From contig JBCCAY010000002.1 in assembly GCA_039814575.1 (NCBI GenBank), positions 124,001-188,000 of the forward strand: a stretch of DNA of 64,000 nt. Reading direction: 5' to 3'. The stretch is from MED-G105 sp039814575. GTDB lineage: Bacteria; Pseudomonadota; Alphaproteobacteria; Caulobacterales; Parvularculaceae. The position numbers and the translations under genes are program-made. Below, one piece after another: positions 54,243-62,839 of this stretch (the stretch's first letter is position 1; the number at the start of each line of letters is the position of its first letter). The notes below the pieces were generated by a model. The model saw only the letters and a list, made by a program, of their open reading frames with translations. It was not told the DNA's origin and did no database searches.

Positions 54243-55767
54243 ACCCTATCGGCAGTGTAATTCTGCGGCCCGCGGTTTTTCGAGACAGAGCTTCTTCGAA
54301 TTGTTCCAGCGTGTCGCCCCAATACTCTTTTACGGACGGCCCGGACTTCCATCTTCTTTCACGAAACAAGAACCCAAACACTTCATGAAACCAGACACGG
54401 CGACCCATCTGATAGTACCAACGCTGTGCGTGACGAATTTTTGGGTCTTTCAACGTCAACAATCTCCACAGAGCTTTTGGACGCGATTGAACAACAAATT
54501 CAATGAACTTCACCCATAAAAAGACACGCCATGGCGGGACATGCCGAGTCGCTAAAACCTGGTGCTTGTAATCCCATTTGGATTGATCACCTTGAATCAC
54601 CTCTCGGTGCGCTGCTTGCGAAAAGAATGGCGTCCAGCGATGCGGCGTTACATAAACTGATTGAATTTGATCTGGATCATAGGAAATGAGCTGGCGCAAA
54701 ACCCGCCAATAGTCTGAATCTTCTTCTTCTTCGAAACCAACGACCCAAGTCGCCATCGAGAGCATGTTATGCTGGCGCATCAGCTTAATCGCTTCGCGAT
54801 CGGTCGTCGTTGAGCCGCCCTTCCTGATTTTCTTCAAAACCGCCTCGTCAGTATTTTCCATACCCATCAAGAAGCGTTCGACTCCGGCTTTTTTGTATAG
54901 ATGTAAGTGTTCACGGTCTCTGACGATGTCATCTGCCCGTGTCGATCCGACAAGAGTGACATCGACATTCTCGGAAATGAGCGCTTCCAGAAAGCGCTTC
55001 CACATCTTCTTTGAAGAGGTTGGGTTTTCATCTGCAAGGTTGAAGACTTCAACACCGTGTTCGCGATGCAAGCGTGCAATTTCGGCAGCAAAGCGCTCAG
55101 GGTTTCGATGTCTCCATTTTGTCCAAAACCCTCTTTGTCCGCAGTAATTACAAGGGTGGGGGCACCCTCTCGAAAACTGAACGACCACAGCACGTTTGCC
55201 GCCCCAATAAGAGTACTGAGCGTAATCAATCAATTCCCAGGCAATTCTATAGGCGTCGAGGTCGGCGATCATTTCTCGCGCTTTTGTCGCCAAAGACTTG
55301 CCGTCTTGGCGAAAGGCTATTCCTGCTACATCGGCCGAACTTTCATTTTGCGACAAGGCCCGCACCAATTGACGGCATGTTTCTTCGCCCTCGCCACGAA
55401 CAATGTAATCAAACTCAGGATTGTCATTTAGAATGTCTTCCCAGTGGTACGTTGGGAAAACTCCACCGTAAATTACCTGTAACCCCGGAACGCTCTGCTT
55501 TGCCGCTTTTGCTATCTCGATGGCGATAGGATGAGCTGATGTCGAACCTGAATGGCCAATTAGAAGCAGGTGCGGCCGGTGCTTTGAGATAGCCTTTGTT
55601 ATCTCGGGCAATGTCGCAGGGCCAAACTCGGCGTCAAATAATGATACATCGTGTCCGTCATCAATCAGAGGGCCGCCTATGCATAGTAGGCCTAAAGGAG
55701 GCAGATGATCGTCGGGTATTCGGCTTCCAATGGCCGGGTGCGGTGGGTTTACAATTAAAATGCGCAT
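54193..55767 (-). CDS. B12-binding radical SAM protein, BchE-like (anaerobic Mg-protoporphyrin cyclase type)
   Basis: The 524-residue protein has an N-terminal cobalamin-binding domain (MRILIVNPPHPAIGSR, IGHSGSTSAHP, GGVFPTYHW). A radical SAM core with the 4Fe-4S motif Cys202-x3-Cys206-x2-Cys209 (SRGCPHPCNYCGQRG) follows. GSTRADDIVRD, KAGVERFLMGMENTDE and WVVGFEEEED follow. The C-terminal part (DPDQIQSVYVTPHRWTPFF, ATRHVPPWRVFLWVK) resembles purple-bacterial BchE, which makes ring E of bacteriochlorophyll without oxygen. No other pigment gene is in the window, so a different substrate, such as another B12-dependent methyl or oxidation reaction, is possible. Confidence 0.75.
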   Translation of the reverse strand: MRILIVNPPHPAIGSRIPDDHLPPLGLLCIGGPLIDDGHDVSLFDAEFGPATLPEITKAISKHRPHLLLIGHSGSTSAHPIAIEIAKAAKQSVPGLQVIYGGVFPTYHWEDILNDNPEFDYIVRGEGEETCRQLVRALSQNESSADVAGIAFRQDGKSLATKAREMIADLDAYRIAWELIDYAQYSYWGGKRAVVVQFSRGCPHPCNYCGQRGFWTKWRHRNPERFAAEIARLHREHGVEVFNLADENPTSSKKMWKRFLEALISENVDVTLVGSTRADDIVRDREHLHLYKKAGVERFLMGMENTDEAVLKKIRKGGSTTTDREAIKLMRQHNMLSMATWVVGFEEEEDSDYWRVLRQLISYDPDQIQSVYVTPHRWTPFFSQAAHREVIQGDQSKWDYKHQVLATRHVPPWRVFLWVKFIEFVVQSRPKALWRLLTLKDPKIRHAQRWYYQMGRRVWFHEVFGFLFRERRWKSGPSVKEYWGDTLEQFEEALSRKTAGRRITLPIGSTPQTTQKPLAQTKPH

Positions 55768-56031
55768 GAGGTGTTTCTTTGCAAGCTGACCCCAACTGAC
55801 ATCGCAAATTGTCCGAACCTCGACAGAAACACGGCGTTATCATGAAACAATCGCAATCGATAGAACGATTCACTCCGGGACGCTTTGATGGGGACGCCTT
55901 GACGGGCGCGCCTTGCGCGGGACGCGCTTGAAATGCGTGCTAACAAGTCATTCGAGGAATTTAGTTAGCGGTCGACAAAGGCCAACGAGCAGTCTTTGCT
56001 ATCCCAGCCGACTATCGACGGCAGTTGCTGA

Positions 56032-56820
56032 TCACCCGTTAATCAGTACACGTGCCTTATCCGAAATCTCGGCATTCGCCGCTAAAACGGACGGCGCGTG
56101 AAGCGGCTTATCGCCGCCGTCGAGATCAGAGACGACGCCGCCGGCTTCGCGCACGATGACGAGCCCCGCGCCAATGTCCCAAGAATTGAGCCCGCGCTCC
56201 CAATAGGCGTCGAAGCGTCCGGCCGCGACAAAGGCAAGATCGAGCGCCGCGGAGCCGAACCGTCGAACGCCGGCGGTTTCGCTTAAGACCCGCTCCGTTT
56301 CGCGAAGCGCTTGCTCGCGGCCTGGGCGGCCCTTGAAGGGGAGCCCCGTTGCGAAGAGGCATTCTTGCAGGTCGCGGCGGGCGGAAACCCGAAGCCGGCG
56401 ATCATTGAGCCAGGCGCCTTCGCCTTTTTCCGCCCAGAAGAGCTCATCCGCCGCCGGGTTGTAGATCACGCCGGCATAGGGTTGGCGATCGCGTTCCAGG
56501 CAAATCGACACAGCGAATTGGGGCAGGCCGTGCATGAAGTTCGACGTCCCGTCGAGCGGGTCGACGAGCCAGCGGTTCGAATTGTCGCTGCCCTCGATCT
56601 CGCCGCGTTCCTCCATGACGAAGCCATATTTCGGGCGCGCGCGGGAGAGCTCTTCAAATAGGGTTTGCTCGGCCTTGAGGTCGGCGGCGGTGACGAAATC
56701 CGCTGCGCCCTTCTTGGAAACTTGCAGGGCTTCGACTTCGCCGAAATCCCGGGCGAGGCCGCGCGCGGCCTTGCGGGCGGCGCCGACCATGGCGTTGATA
56801 AGGGCGGATGCGTGCGCCAT
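56032..56820 (-). CDS. suhB: Inositol-monophosphatase family protein (SuhB-like)
   Basis: The 262-residue Mg-dependent phosphatase has the motifs GFVMEERGEIEG (metal Glu), WLVDPLDGTSNFMHGLP and LNSWDIGAGLVIVREAGG (WD motif), all complete. It differs from the HisN-like gene at 11.7 kb by the canonical WD. SuhB relatives dephosphorylate inositol phosphate and can also assist rRNA transcription. ATG at 56820 has AGAGG seven bases upstream. The frame stays open far upstream, but that part is antisense to the acyl-CoA ligase gene and is not coding. Confidence 0.9.
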   Translation of the reverse strand: MAHASALINAMVGAARKAARGLARDFGEVEALQVSKKGAADFVTAADLKAEQTLFEELSRARPKYGFVMEERGEIEGSDNSNRWLVDPLDGTSNFMHGLPQFAVSICLERDRQPYAGVIYNPAADELFWAEKGEGAWLNDRRLRVSARRDLQECLFATGLPFKGRPGREQALRETERVLSETAGVRRFGSAALDLAFVAAGRFDAYWERGLNSWDIGAGLVIVREAGGVVSDLDGGDKPLHAPSVLAANAEISDKARVLING

Positions 56821-57126
56821 GGGAAGGCCTCTTTCGTATGGTGCGGTCGCCTTTAATCCACCGATCGTGTGGGACGACGCCGTTGGGTGGGCGAGCTGAC
56901 ATAAGCGCCCGCCGATGGTTTTGTTGGTGATGAAGCGCCGCACCATAGCTTCCGATCGGCGAAGCGCAAGCGGTGGCTGGATATGTCTTTGCGCCCGCCG
57001 CGCCAGTTCGAGGGCCGTTAACTGCATCCCTTGGTTTACACCGGCGCGGGGCGCCCTAAAAATTGTATTAATCGTTCTTCTCAGCCGGCCGTTCTCCGGC
57101 CCTCCAATGAAAGGGTAGTCCTCCCC

Positions 57127-58833
57127 GTGACGCACGCTGAACCCGTTGATTTCGCGAAAATCGCCGGCGCGGTCATGCGCCTCGTCACCCAAGATCCCCA
57201 ATATAAAGTCGGCGAGGCGGAAGTCCGCGGCAACACCTACCGCGTTTTTGAAAATGCGCCCGCGAGCCTCGTCAGTCTCTTCGAAAAAGGCGCCGCCCAT
57301 CGCGACCGCGACTTTATTCTCTATGAGGATGAAGCGTACTCCTTCGAAGAGACTTGGCGGCGCGCCTTGCAAATCGCGGATACCTTGAAAAAAGACTATG
57401 GCGTCAAGCCGGGCGATCGCGTCGCCATCGCCATGCGCAATTATCCTGAATGGTGCTTTGCTTATATGGGCGTCATTGCGCTCGGCGGCGTCGTTGCGCC
57501 CTTGAACGCCTGGTGGAAAACCGAGGAGCTCGCCTTCGCCCTGAAAGACTGCGAGGCGCAGATCGTTTTTGTCGACGGAAAACGCCTGGAGCGTTTGAAG
57601 CCGGTGCGGGAAGAAATGGGCCTGACGCTCATTCTCGCGCGCGACGTCGGCGAGGGCGCGGACGCGCATTTCGACGACGTGTTGGCGGCCGGCGCGCCGA
57701 ACCCGCCTTATGCTGAAACCGATCCCGATGCGGATTTTTGCATTCTCTATACGTCGGGGTCTACGGGCCGGCCGAAAGGCGTCATCCTCACCCATCGCAG
57801 CGCGGTTTCCGCGATCGTCTCTTGGGCGTTTTTGATGACAGCGCTCGCCGAAGCGCGGGGTGGTGTGTCGCTATTAGGCGATAACCCCGGCATTCTCATG
57901 GGGATCCCGCTGTTTCATGTAACGGGCAGCCACTCGAATTTCATGTTGTCGTATTATGTCGGCCGACGGATGGCGATGATGTTTCGTTGGGACCCCGATG
58001 AAGCCGTCGAGATGATCAATAAGCATAAGATCACGAATTTCGTGGGCGTGCCGAGCCAGTCCTTCGATATTATGATGGCGGCTGGCGATCGCGAGATGCC
58101 GTCGCTGCTCGATCTGAACGCGGGCGGCGCCAAACGGCCCCCCGCCCATGTGAAGATGCTGCGGGAGCGTTTTGCGAACACCAATCTCACGGCCGGTTAT
58201 GGTCTGACGGAAACCAACGCCGCAGGCTGCATCAACTCCATGGACGACTATTTCAAACGCCCGGATTCCACGGGCCGTCCGACGCCGCCTTTGATCGATC
58301 TCAAAATCGAGCTGGATAACGGCGAAGCGGCGCCTGTGGGCGAGGTTGGCGAAGTTTTGTTGCGCGGACCAATCGTATTCCGCGGTTATTTGAACATGCC
58401 CGAAGAGACGGCTGCGGCCCTCACGTCGGACGGATGGTTCCGCACCGGCGATCTCGGCAGGGTCGATGCTGAAGGGTTCCTTTATGTTGTCGACCGCAAA
58501 AAAGACCTCATTATCCGCGGCGGGGAGAATATTTCCTGCCTCGAAGTTGAGGCGCGCGCCTATGAGCACAGCGACATCGCGGAAGCGACCGTGTTCTCCG
58601 TGCCCGATGACGCCCTCGGTGAGCGGGTCGGCATGGTCGTCTTCCCGAAGGAGGGCGTGACCATAGATCCGAAAGCCTTGCGCGATTTCATCGCCGCTGA
58701 CTTGGCGGAGTTTAAAGTGCCGGAGCGCATTTGGATTGCGCCGGCGCCCTTGCCGCGGCTTGCGACAGCAAAAATCGATAAACGCACCGCGCGCTCCATC
58801 GCGTTGGAGCATCCGCCGGCCTGGACGGCCTAA
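57127..58833 (+). CDS. AMP-forming acyl-CoA synthetase
   Basis: The protein has about 568 residues from GTG 57127. The adenylate-forming signature is YTSGSTGRPKGVILTH, with GYGLTETNAAG, GWFRTGDLG, the hinge DRKKDLIIRGGENIS and the C-terminal catalytic lysine in ATAKIDKR. It activates a carboxylic acid to its CoA thioester and starts the pathway encoded downstream. An ATG at 57174 is an alternative start. It is divergent from suhB and is the first gene of a six-gene beta-oxidation operon. Confidence 0.9.
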   Translation: MTHAEPVDFAKIAGAVMRLVTQDPQYKVGEAEVRGNTYRVFENAPASLVSLFEKGAAHRDRDFILYEDEAYSFEETWRRALQIADTLKKDYGVKPGDRVAIAMRNYPEWCFAYMGVIALGGVVAPLNAWWKTEELAFALKDCEAQIVFVDGKRLERLKPVREEMGLTLILARDVGEGADAHFDDVLAAGAPNPPYAETDPDADFCILYTSGSTGRPKGVILTHRSAVSAIVSWAFLMTALAEARGGVSLLGDNPGILMGIPLFHVTGSHSNFMLSYYVGRRMAMMFRWDPDEAVEMINKHKITNFVGVPSQSFDIMMAAGDREMPSLLDLNAGGAKRPPAHVKMLRERFANTNLTAGYGLTETNAAGCINSMDDYFKRPDSTGRPTPPLIDLKIELDNGEAAPVGEVGEVLLRGPIVFRGYLNMPEETAAALTSDGWFRTGDLGRVDAEGFLYVVDRKKDLIIRGGENISCLEVEARAYEHSDIAEATVFSVPDDALGERVGMVVFPKEGVTIDPKALRDFIAADLAEFKVPERIWIAPAPLPRLATAKIDKRTARSIALEHPPAWTA

Positions 58834-58878
58834 GCGCTGAGCTGCACGAAGATAGTACGTACGCGTAAGGAGGAAAAT

Positions 58879-60084
58879 ATGGACGCCCTTGAACAATTCC
58901 GCCAAGAAACGCGGGCCTGGCTTGAAGAAAACTGCCCTGAAGAGATGCGCGACGGCGCGGTCGGTGAAGAGTTTATTTGCTGGGGCGGACGCAACTGGAC
59001 GTTTGACTCTGACGCGCAAAAAGTTTGGCTAGAACGCATGGCCGCTAAAGGCTGGACCGTGCCGGCCTGGCCGAAAGAGTATGGCGGCGCTGGACTCTCC
59101 AAAGAAGAAGTCAAAGTTCTCAAAGCTGAGATGCGACGCATTAAAGCCCGCTCGCCCCTAGAGAGCTTCGGCATTTGGATGCTTGCGCCGGCGCTCTTAA
59201 AATACGGCACGCACGAACAAAAAGCGCATTTCTTGCCGCCGATCGCCCGCGGCGAAATCCGTTGGTGCCAGGGATATTCCGAACCGAACGCCGGCTCTGA
59301 CCTCGCGTCGTTACAATGCAAATGCGAAGACAAAAGCGATCACTGGCAGATCAATGGTCAAAAAGTCTGGACGTCCTATGCTGATAAGAGCGATTGGATT
59401 TTCGTTTTGGTGCGGACCGATCCGTCCGCGACGAAGCATAACGGCATCAGCTTTATTCTCGTCGACATGGCGTCGGAGGGCGTTTCGACAAAGCCGATTA
59501 AGCTCATTTCCGGCAAGTCGCCGTTCTGTGAGACCTTCTTTGACGATGCGCGCGCGCCGAAAGAGTATGCGCCGGGCGTCTCGTCGATTGTCGGCGAGGT
59601 CAATCGCGGTTGGGACGTGGCGAAATATCTCCTCACCCATGAGCGGGAGATGATCGGCGGCGGCGGCGGCGGTCTTCTTGGCGGGCGCGGCATCGGCGAA
59701 ATTGCCGTTGGGCATATTGGCCTCGACGATAAAGGCCGGCTCGATGACCCGCTGCTGCGGGCGAAAGTGGCGGAAGCGGAAGTCGACGGGTGGTCGTTCT
59801 TGCTGACGATGGAACGCCTAAAAGACGAAGCCAAAGCCGGCCAGGGCGTCGGCGCGAAGGCTTCCATGATGAAATACTATGGAACGGAACTTAATAAACG
59901 CCGTTTCGAACTGTTCATGGATGCGGCGGGCTCTGACGGTCTTGAATGGGAAGGCGCGCGCTCTGAAGACGGAAAGCTGGCGCGTAATTGGCTCCGCACT
60001 AAGGCGAATTCTATTGAGGGCGGCACGTCGGAAGTGCAGCTCAACATTATCGCTAAACACCTCTTACAACTGCCGGGCGCTTAA
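58879..60084 (+). CDS. Acyl-CoA dehydrogenase, first of a pair
   Basis: The 401-residue FAD enzyme has QGYSEPNAGSDLASL (FAD/acyl binding) and NGQKVWTSYADKSDW. An EGGTSEVQ motif near the C-terminus supplies FAD contacts and the region of the catalytic base. A Gly-rich insert, GGGGGGLLGGRG, lies mid-protein. AAGGAGG precedes the ATG. Together with the following unlike dehydrogenase it may form a mixed tetramer, as in steroid side-chain degraders. Confidence 0.9.
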   Translation: MDALEQFRQETRAWLEENCPEEMRDGAVGEEFICWGGRNWTFDSDAQKVWLERMAAKGWTVPAWPKEYGGAGLSKEEVKVLKAEMRRIKARSPLESFGIWMLAPALLKYGTHEQKAHFLPPIARGEIRWCQGYSEPNAGSDLASLQCKCEDKSDHWQINGQKVWTSYADKSDWIFVLVRTDPSATKHNGISFILVDMASEGVSTKPIKLISGKSPFCETFFDDARAPKEYAPGVSSIVGEVNRGWDVAKYLLTHEREMIGGGGGGLLGGRGIGEIAVGHIGLDDKGRLDDPLLRAKVAEAEVDGWSFLLTMERLKDEAKAGQGVGAKASMMKYYGTELNKRRFELFMDAAGSDGLEWEGARSEDGKLARNWLRTKANSIEGGTSEVQLNIIAKHLLQLPGA

Positions 60085-60161
60085 TGCGCTCATTGGGCCG
60101 AGCGCGGCTCGTTTGAACCGCGTTCCTCTCAATTGCATCAACAATCGCCGAAAGGATCGCC

Positions 60162-61301
60162 ATGCCGCTCGTCCTCACCGAAGAACAGGAAATGTTACGC
60201 GAGTCCGCACGGGGGTTTCTCTCTGAGAAAGCGCCGGTTTCGGAATTCCGCGCCTTGCGCGACTCAGACGATGAAACCGGCTTCTCCCGCGATCTTTGGC
60301 GTGAAATGGCGGAGATGGGCTGGGCCGGCATCCTCGTCGACGAGGCCCATGGCGGCGCGGATTTCGGCTATGTGGGCGCCGGGGTCGTCGCAGAAGAAAT
60401 GGGGCGCACCCTGACAGCCTCGCCGTTTCTTTCAACGGCTGTTTTAGCCGCAACGGCGCTTAGCAAGTTTGGCTCTGAAGCCCAGCAAGCGGCAAACTTG
60501 CCGGCTATCGCCGCCGGCGAAAAGGTCATTGCGCTCGCCGTCGACGAGGGCGTAAAGCACGATCCGACGAAAACCGCGTTGACGGCGGAAAAGTCCGGCA
60601 ATGGGTTTAAGCTAACTGGCGAGAAGACCTTCGTCGCCGACGGTCAGGCCGCTGACGCGATCATTGTCGCGGCGCGCACGGCTGGCGCGTCCGGAGAGAC
60701 GGACGGATTGACGATGTTCCTCGTGCCGGCCGACGCCGTTGGCCTTGAAAAGGAACGCACCGTGATGGTCGACCATCGCGGTGCGGCGCGACTGTCATTT
60801 CAGGGCGTTGAAGTGACGGGCGAGGACGTCATCGGCAATGTTGACGGCGGCGCGGCGGTGCTCGGCGGCGTCTTAACCGCGGGACGGGCTGGTCTCGCCG
60901 CGGAAATGTCCGGCGCTGCGCAAGCGGCCTTCGAGATGACGATCGATTACTTGAAAGAGCGCAATCAGTTCGGCCAAGCGATTGGTTCGTTTCAGGCGCT
61001 GCAACACCGCGCGGCGCATCTCTATTCGGAGTTGGAGTTGGCGAAGTCGGTGGTGCTGAAAGCGTTGCAAGATCTCGATGATGGGTTCCAAATGGCCGGC
61101 CCGACGGCGTCTCTCGCAAAAGCTAAGGTCGGTTCCGTTGCTAAATTGGCGGCGCTTGAGTCGGTTCAGATGCATGGCGGTATCGGCATGACCGACGAAT
61201 ATGATATAGGGCTCTACCTCAAGCGTATCCGCGTCGCTCAGGAAATGTTTGGCGATACGGCCTATCATACGGACAAGATCGCCGGGATGCGTGGGTATTG
61301 A
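60162..61301 (+). CDS. Acyl-CoA dehydrogenase, second of a pair
   Basis: The 379-residue protein has the dehydrogenase fold: WREMAEMGWAGILVDE, FKLTGEKTFVADG, NQFGQAIGSFQALQHRAAH and QMHGGIGMTDEYDIGLYLKR. It lacks the C-terminal EGT-type motif present in its partner. This is known from alpha2-beta2 acyl-CoA dehydrogenases in which one subunit is not catalytic on its own. AAGGATC precedes the ATG, 77 bases after the first gene. Confidence 0.9.
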   Translation: MPLVLTEEQEMLRESARGFLSEKAPVSEFRALRDSDDETGFSRDLWREMAEMGWAGILVDEAHGGADFGYVGAGVVAEEMGRTLTASPFLSTAVLAATALSKFGSEAQQAANLPAIAAGEKVIALAVDEGVKHDPTKTALTAEKSGNGFKLTGEKTFVADGQAADAIIVAARTAGASGETDGLTMFLVPADAVGLEKERTVMVDHRGAARLSFQGVEVTGEDVIGNVDGGAAVLGGVLTAGRAGLAAEMSGAAQAAFEMTIDYLKERNQFGQAIGSFQALQHRAAHLYSELELAKSVVLKALQDLDDGFQMAGPTASLAKAKVGSVAKLAALESVQMHGGIGMTDEYDIGLYLKRIRVAQEMFGDTAYHTDKIAGMRGY

Positions 61302-61347
61302 TTTGTAGGCGCCGGTGCGTTCTGCGTGTAGAGTGAACGGATAATCC

Positions 61348-61803
61348 ATGCCTGATATTCCCGTTACGGAGATTCCTGGTTGGGTCGGAAAAGAAACAGG
61401 AGTCTCCGATTGGATTCTTGTTGATCAAGCCCGCATCAATCAGTTTGCTGATGTTACAGAAGATTGGCAGTTTATCCATGTAGACCCGGAAGCGGCGAAA
61501 GAAACGCCGTTTGGCGGAACCGTCGCTCATGGCTTCTTAACCCTGTCCTTACTCGCCCGGATGGCGAAGGACGCTATGCTCGTTCCGATCGGCATAAAAA
61601 TGGGCTTGAACTACGGATTTGAGAAAGTTCGGTTCATGGCCCCGGTCGCCGCTGGCAAGCGTGTTCGCGGCGCATTCACTCTTAAAGATGCGCAAGAACG
61701 GCCCAACGGACAATGGCGGTTTGTTTACGTCGCCAAAGTCGAAATCGAAGATGAAGAAAAGCCGGCCTTAATCGCTGAGTGGGTCAATATGATGTTCGTA
61801 TAG
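61348..61803 (+). CDS. MaoC-family enoyl-CoA hydratase
   Basis: The 151-residue hot-dog hydratase has the active-site segment DVTEDWQFIHVDPEAA, with the Asp/His pair, and TPFGGTVAHGFLTLSLL. It adds water to the enoyl-CoA made by the dehydrogenases, probably with R stereochemistry as usual for MaoC enzymes. That would suit the following SDR dehydrogenase. The spacing is 46 bases from the second dehydrogenase. Confidence 0.92.
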   Translation: MPDIPVTEIPGWVGKETGVSDWILVDQARINQFADVTEDWQFIHVDPEAAKETPFGGTVAHGFLTLSLLARMAKDAMLVPIGIKMGLNYGFEKVRFMAPVAAGKRVRGAFTLKDAQERPNGQWRFVYVAKVEIEDEEKPALIAEWVNMMFV

Positions 61804-61878
61804 ACCATCCTTTTACCGCGGCCGCCCTCTAAAAAGCAGCGTGTGCGTCCAATTCTAGATTCATGGAGATGAGCGAGA

Positions 61879-62790
61879 ATGTCCGACATCCGATTTGACG
61901 ACAGAGTTGCGATTGTCACCGGCGCGGGCAATGGGCTCGGCAAAAGCCATGCGTTGGCGTTAGCGGCGCGCGGCGCGAAGCTTGTCGTCAATGACCTCGG
62001 CGGCGGGCGCGACGGGTCTGGGGGCTCGCTTGGACCCGCCGAAGAGGTGGCGCACATCATCAATGAAAACGGCGGCGCGGCGATCGCAAACGGCGCGAAT
62101 GTCACCAAGGACGACGAGGTCGCCGACATGGTGAAAGCGGCCATGGATAAATGGGGCCGCGTCGACATTCTTGTGAACAACGCCGGCATTTTGCGCGACA
62201 AGTCCTTTCACAAAATGTCGTTCGACGATTATCGCCTTGTCATTGACGTGCATCTCATTGGCGGCGCGCTGTGCACCCACGTGGTGTGGAACCAAATGCG
62301 TGAACAAAACTATGGCCGCGTCGTCTTCACCGCTTCGCCCTCAGGCCTGCACGGTATTTTCGGACAAGCGAATTATGGCGCGGCGAAAGCCGGCATGATC
62401 GGCCTGATGAACGCCCTGCATTTGGAAGGCGCCAAATATAATATCCATACAAATCTACTATCGCCGTCGGCGCGCACGCGTATGACGGAGGATATCGGCA
62501 TCCCCGAACCGCTCTTGGAAAAATTAACGCCTGAAGCGGTGACGGCGGCGCTTCTTTATCTTGTATCGGAAGACGGGCCGTCGCGGGCGATCGTCTCGTG
62601 CGCCGGCGGGGCCTATGCGCGCGCCTATGTGGCGGAAACGGATGGGGTCTATCTCGCCCCCGACGCCCAGACGCCCGAAGCGATCGCCGCCCATTGGGAA
62701 AAGATTTCCGACGCGTCGGACGTCAACTATTACCAAAACTCGAATGACGTCGTGATGCATTTCATGGGTAAAATGCAAAACGGACGCTAA
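61879..62790 (+). CDS. SDR-family 3-hydroxyacyl-CoA dehydrogenase, multifunctional-enzyme type
   Basis: The 303-residue short-chain dehydrogenase has nucleotide motif VTGAGNGLGKSHALAL and the NDLGGGRDGSGGS insert typical of peroxisomal MFE-2/17-beta-HSD4-like proteins. NNAG, Ser in TASPSG and the YxxxK pair NYGAAKAG are also present. It oxidises R-3-hydroxyacyl-CoA to the 3-keto form. GGAGATGAGCG lies upstream of the ATG. This, the MaoC gene and the thiolase match the logic of an MFE-2 pathway split into separate genes. Confidence 0.9.
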   Translation: MSDIRFDDRVAIVTGAGNGLGKSHALALAARGAKLVVNDLGGGRDGSGGSLGPAEEVAHIINENGGAAIANGANVTKDDEVADMVKAAMDKWGRVDILVNNAGILRDKSFHKMSFDDYRLVIDVHLIGGALCTHVVWNQMREQNYGRVVFTASPSGLHGIFGQANYGAAKAGMIGLMNALHLEGAKYNIHTNLLSPSARTRMTEDIGIPEPLLEKLTPEAVTAALLYLVSEDGPSRAIVSCAGGAYARAYVAETDGVYLAPDAQTPEAIAAHWEKISDASDVNYYQNSNDVVMHFMGKMQNGR

Positions 62791-62839
62791 TGCGGCTATA
62801 GAAGCCTGCCGCCTACGAATGAAATAGGGAGAAACGCCG

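Noticed and set aside
56821..57795. A long open frame continuing upstream of suhB (total 587 codons)
   Set aside because: It is antisense to the acyl-CoA synthetase 5' end and has no family signature; suhB has its own ATG and ribosome site at 56820.
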